Shown here: positions 14,308 to 16,062 of the stretch, piece after piece
Position numbering within the stretch: position 1 is the stretch's first letter
Layout of the letters: every line of letters starts with the position of its first letter
NCBI GenBank assembly: GCA_934869045.1
Contig: CAKXAF010000016.1
Coordinates: 1,087 to 17,148, forward strand
Origin: an uncultured Nitrososphaerota archaeon
Lineage (GTDB): Bacteria; Bacillota; Clostridia; Oscillospirales; Ruminococcaceae
Direction: 5' to 3'
Length of the DNA stretch: 16,062 nt
Program-made: the position numbers and the translations under genes
The notes under the pieces: generated by a model
The model's input: only the letters and a program-made list of their open reading frames with translations
Databases searched by the model: none
Told to the model about the DNA's origin: nothing

Positions 14308-14336
14308 TTGTCATGAGAGGGGCATTGTGCTTTAAT
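14308..14336 (+). promoter_or_regulatory. Promoter of the importer 2 permease operon
   Basis: TTGTCA (14308-14313) and TTTAAT (14331-14336) are 17 bases apart, with TGC before the -10. Transcription would start near 14343, about 80 bases before the ATG at 14425. Confidence 0.7.
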
Positions 14337-14359
14337 AATGCTATAACCCAAATAAAAAA

Positions 14360-14397
14360 TTATGCAAAACGCCTCAGCTCATGAGCGTGATGCATAA
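14360..14397 (+). other. Stem-loop in the 5' leader of importer 2
   Basis: TTATGCA (14360-14366) pairs with TGCATAA (14391-14397). Inside, after a 3x3 internal loop, CGCCTCA (14370-14376) pairs with TGAGCG (14382-14387) with one bulge. It lies just after the expected transcription start and 27 bases before the start codon. There is no following U-run, so it is not a plain terminator. It could affect mRNA stability or bind a regulator. Confidence 0.55.
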
Positions 14398-14424
14398 AAA
14401 GACTTAGAAAGGGGCGCTGAATTT

Positions 14425-15399
14425 ATGAACAATACGGGAGTCCTGCCAAAAGAGGGTAACACAGGTTCCCTCCAGAATGCCAAGGCCCGGCATCGAAGCC
14501 ACACATGGAAGCTGATGAAGCGCAACGCCGTTCTCTATCTGTTCCTGCTCCCGGCGGTTGCGTATATCGCGATTTTCCACTACGCGCCGATGTATGGCAT
14601 TCAGCTCGCTTTCAAGACCTTCTCGCCGGCGGCGGGCATCTGGGGCAGCCCCTGGGTCGGGATAAAATGGTTTCAGATGTTTTTTGAGTCCCCGCGTTTT
14701 TGGCAGCTGTTTGGAAATACCGTGATCCTGAGCCTCTATAGCCTTGTGGCCGGGTTTCCGGTGCCGATCATTCTGGCGCTGCTGCTGAACAACGTGGGAA
14801 AACTGGGACTTAAAAAATTTGTGCAGACCGTCACCTATATGCCCCACTTCATCTCGGTGGTGGTAATGGTCGGTATGATTTCCGTCTTTTTCTCGCCCCG
14901 ATCCGGTTTTATCAACACCATCGTCCAGGCCTTCGGCGGAGATCCCATTTATTTTATGGGGGAGGCTAAGTACTTCCGGCACCTTTATGTCTGGTCCGGC
15001 GTGTGGCAGAGCGCGGGGTGGAGCTCCATCATCTACATCGCGGCCCTTTCCGGAGTCAGCCCGGAGCTCCATGAATCCGCTATGATGGACGGGGCCAGCA
15101 AGCTGCGGCGGATCTGGCACATCGACATCCCCACGATCATGCCCACCATGGTCATCCTTCTCATTATGAACTGCGGCCAAATCATGAGCGTCGGCTTTGA
15201 AAAGGTGTTCCTGATGCAGAACTCCCTGAACAACACCGTTTCGGAGGTCATTTCCACCTACACCTACAAGATCGGCCTGATTCAGGCGGAGTACAGTTAT
15301 TCCACCGCCATCGGCCTGTTCAACAACATCATCAATTTCACCATACTCATCATCGTCAACAAGATTTCAGGCAAGCTTTCCGGCTCGAGCCTGTGGTAA
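14425..15399 (+). CDS. Carbohydrate ABC transporter permease, LplB/YteP-like (second importer)
   Basis: A 324-residue CUT1 inner-membrane subunit clearly related to the permease at 5822-6760. The first helix is at about 36-57 (VLYLFLLPAVAYIAIFHYAPMY), and EAA loop HESAMMDGASK (216-226) is followed by LRRIWHIDIPTIMPT. It ends KISGKLSGSSLW. ATG 14425 is preceded by AAAGGGG with a 10-base spacer. The N-terminus (about 1-33) is polar and basic, as usual. It opens an operon with the next permease, whose ribosome site overlaps this gene's TAA. Although homologous, many positions differ from the first importer, so a different substrate is likely. Confidence 0.93.
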   Translation: MNNTGVLPKEGNTGSLQNAKARHRSHTWKLMKRNAVLYLFLLPAVAYIAIFHYAPMYGIQLAFKTFSPAAGIWGSPWVGIKWFQMFFESPRFWQLFGNTVILSLYSLVAGFPVPIILALLLNNVGKLGLKKFVQTVTYMPHFISVVVMVGMISVFFSPRSGFINTIVQAFGGDPIYFMGEAKYFRHLYVWSGVWQSAGWSSIIYIAALSGVSPELHESAMMDGASKLRRIWHIDIPTIMPTMVILLIMNCGQIMSVGFEKVFLMQNSLNNTVSEVISTYTYKIGLIQAEYSYSTAIGLFNNIINFTILIIVNKISGKLSGSSLW

Positions 15400-15412
15400 G
15401 GAGGGAAATCGG

Positions 15413-16062
15413 ATGACTTCTGCTGTAAAAACTCATAAAAACCGAAACCGCATCCGCGAGCCCCTTTGCGACCGGGTGTTCAGCGCCATTGTTTACTTTC
15501 TGCTGGCGATCATTTTGATCCTGGTCATGTATCCGCTTTATTTTGTCGTGGTGGCTTCTTTTTCCGACCCCACCTACGTCAACTCCGGCACACTGCTGTT
15601 GTATCCCAAGGGATTTACCATGCTGGGATATGAGCGGGTATTCTCCGATGAGCGAATCTGGACCGGCTACGGCAATACGATTCTTTATACGGTCTGCGGC
15701 ACCTGCATCGGGCTGTTTGCGACAATCATGGCCGGCTATGCCCTGTCCCGGAAGGATCTTCCCGGCCGGAACATCTTTATGGGGCTGATGGTCTTTACGA
15801 TGTATTTTGGCGGCGGGCTCATTCCGTTTTACATGGTGGTCAAGAGCCTGGGGCTGGTCAATACCCGGATGGCACTGATCCTGATGGGGAGCGTTTCGGT
15901 CTATAACATCATCATCGTCCGCTCCTTCTTTACCAGCACCCTTCCCCAGGAACTGCAGGAGGCGGCCTTCATCGACGGCTGCGGCAACACCCGGTACTTT
16001 TTCTCCATCGTCGTACCGCTGTCCCAGGCAATTATCGCGGTCATCGCCCTATATTTGGCGGT
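15413..16062 (+). CDS. Carbohydrate ABC transporter permease, LplC/YtcP-like, 3' truncated (second importer)
   Basis: Open to the end of the window, about 216 residues visible of an expected 290 or so. A hydrophobic segment at about 25-48 (AIVYFLLAIILILVMYPLYFVV) starts the fold. The EAA motif QEAAFIDGCGN (182-192) lies near the right end, so the last two or so helices are missing. ATG 15413 is preceded by AGGAGGG, 7 bases away, and the previous gene's stop TAA overlaps this ribosome site, giving tight coupling. It partners the permease at 14425. The binding lipoprotein of importer 2 is not in the window and probably follows downstream. Confidence 0.92.
   Translation, partial: MTSAVKTHKNRNRIREPLCDRVFSAIVYFLLAIILILVMYPLYFVVVASFSDPTYVNSGTLLLYPKGFTMLGYERVFSDERIWTGYGNTILYTVCGTCIGLFATIMAGYALSRKDLPGRNIFMGLMVFTMYFGGGLIPFYMVVKSLGLVNTRMALILMGSVSVYNIIIVRSFFTSTLPQELQEAAFIDGCGNTRYFFSIVVPLSQAIIAVIALYLA

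Larger units (their letters stand above)
13882..14424. other. Divergent regulatory region between the cupin-isomerase operon and importer 2
   Basis: 543 A+T-rich bases without a credible gene; a 79-codon plus-strand frame (13967-14206) and an overlapping minus-strand frame have no ribosome site and look random. It holds promoters for both directions (13919-13947 and 14308-14336), an upstream dyad (14261-14277) and a folded leader (14360-14397). The middle part, about 13985-14250, carries only short palindromes such as CAGGATCCTG (14087-14096) and no assignable feature. Confidence 0.7.

Overview
The window looks like a carbohydrate-use (accessory) locus from a Gram-positive gut-type Clostridia, probably Oscillospiraceae or Lachnospiraceae. 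This is inferred from G+C-rich coding sequence with A+T-rich spacers, strong AGGAGG-type ribosome sites, LplB/LplC-like CUT1 permeases with a lipoprotein binding protein, and a YesS/YtdP-type membrane-anchored AraC regulator. No rRNA, tRNA, CRISPR array, transposase or phage gene was seen.

Layout, left to right. (1) 2-280, + strand: 3' end of an FAD-dependent dehydrogenase-like gene, ending in a perfect 22-bp bidirectional terminator (323-374). (2) 381-8510, - strand, transcribed right to left: solute-binding lipoprotein, two ABC permeases, a membrane-bound AraC regulator, then a GH36 raffinose-synthase/alpha-galactosidase-like enzyme with its own promoter and a palindromic operator on its start site. 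The binding-protein gene has an in-frame TGA at 7251-7253, and its C-terminal coding sequence continues in the same frame. (3) 8511-8919: divergent regulatory region. (4) 8920-10857, + strand: two-gene operon of a Gfo/Idh/MocA oxidoreductase and a sugar-phosphate isomerase/epimerase-like TIM-barrel protein, ending in a stem-loop shared with the convergent AraC gene. (5) 10942-13881, - strand: a small cupin-like protein (DUF4867-like), an L-fucose isomerase-like protein, then an AraC regulator with its own promoter. (6) 13882-14424: divergent regulatory region. (7) 14425-16062, + strand: permease pair of a second, related ABC importer; the second gene runs off the window.

Working model (inference): the lipoprotein and permeases import an oligosaccharide or glycoside, the external domain of the YesS-like regulator senses it, and the GH36 enzyme cleaves it in the cytoplasm. 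The oxidoreductase/epimerase pair and the isomerase/cupin pair act on released or still-conjugated sugars. The oxidoreductase plus isomerase/epimerase pairing recalls oxidative deglycosylation systems, but the substrate cannot be read from the sequence. The nonsense codon raises the question whether transporter 1 works, and whether the second importer substitutes for it.
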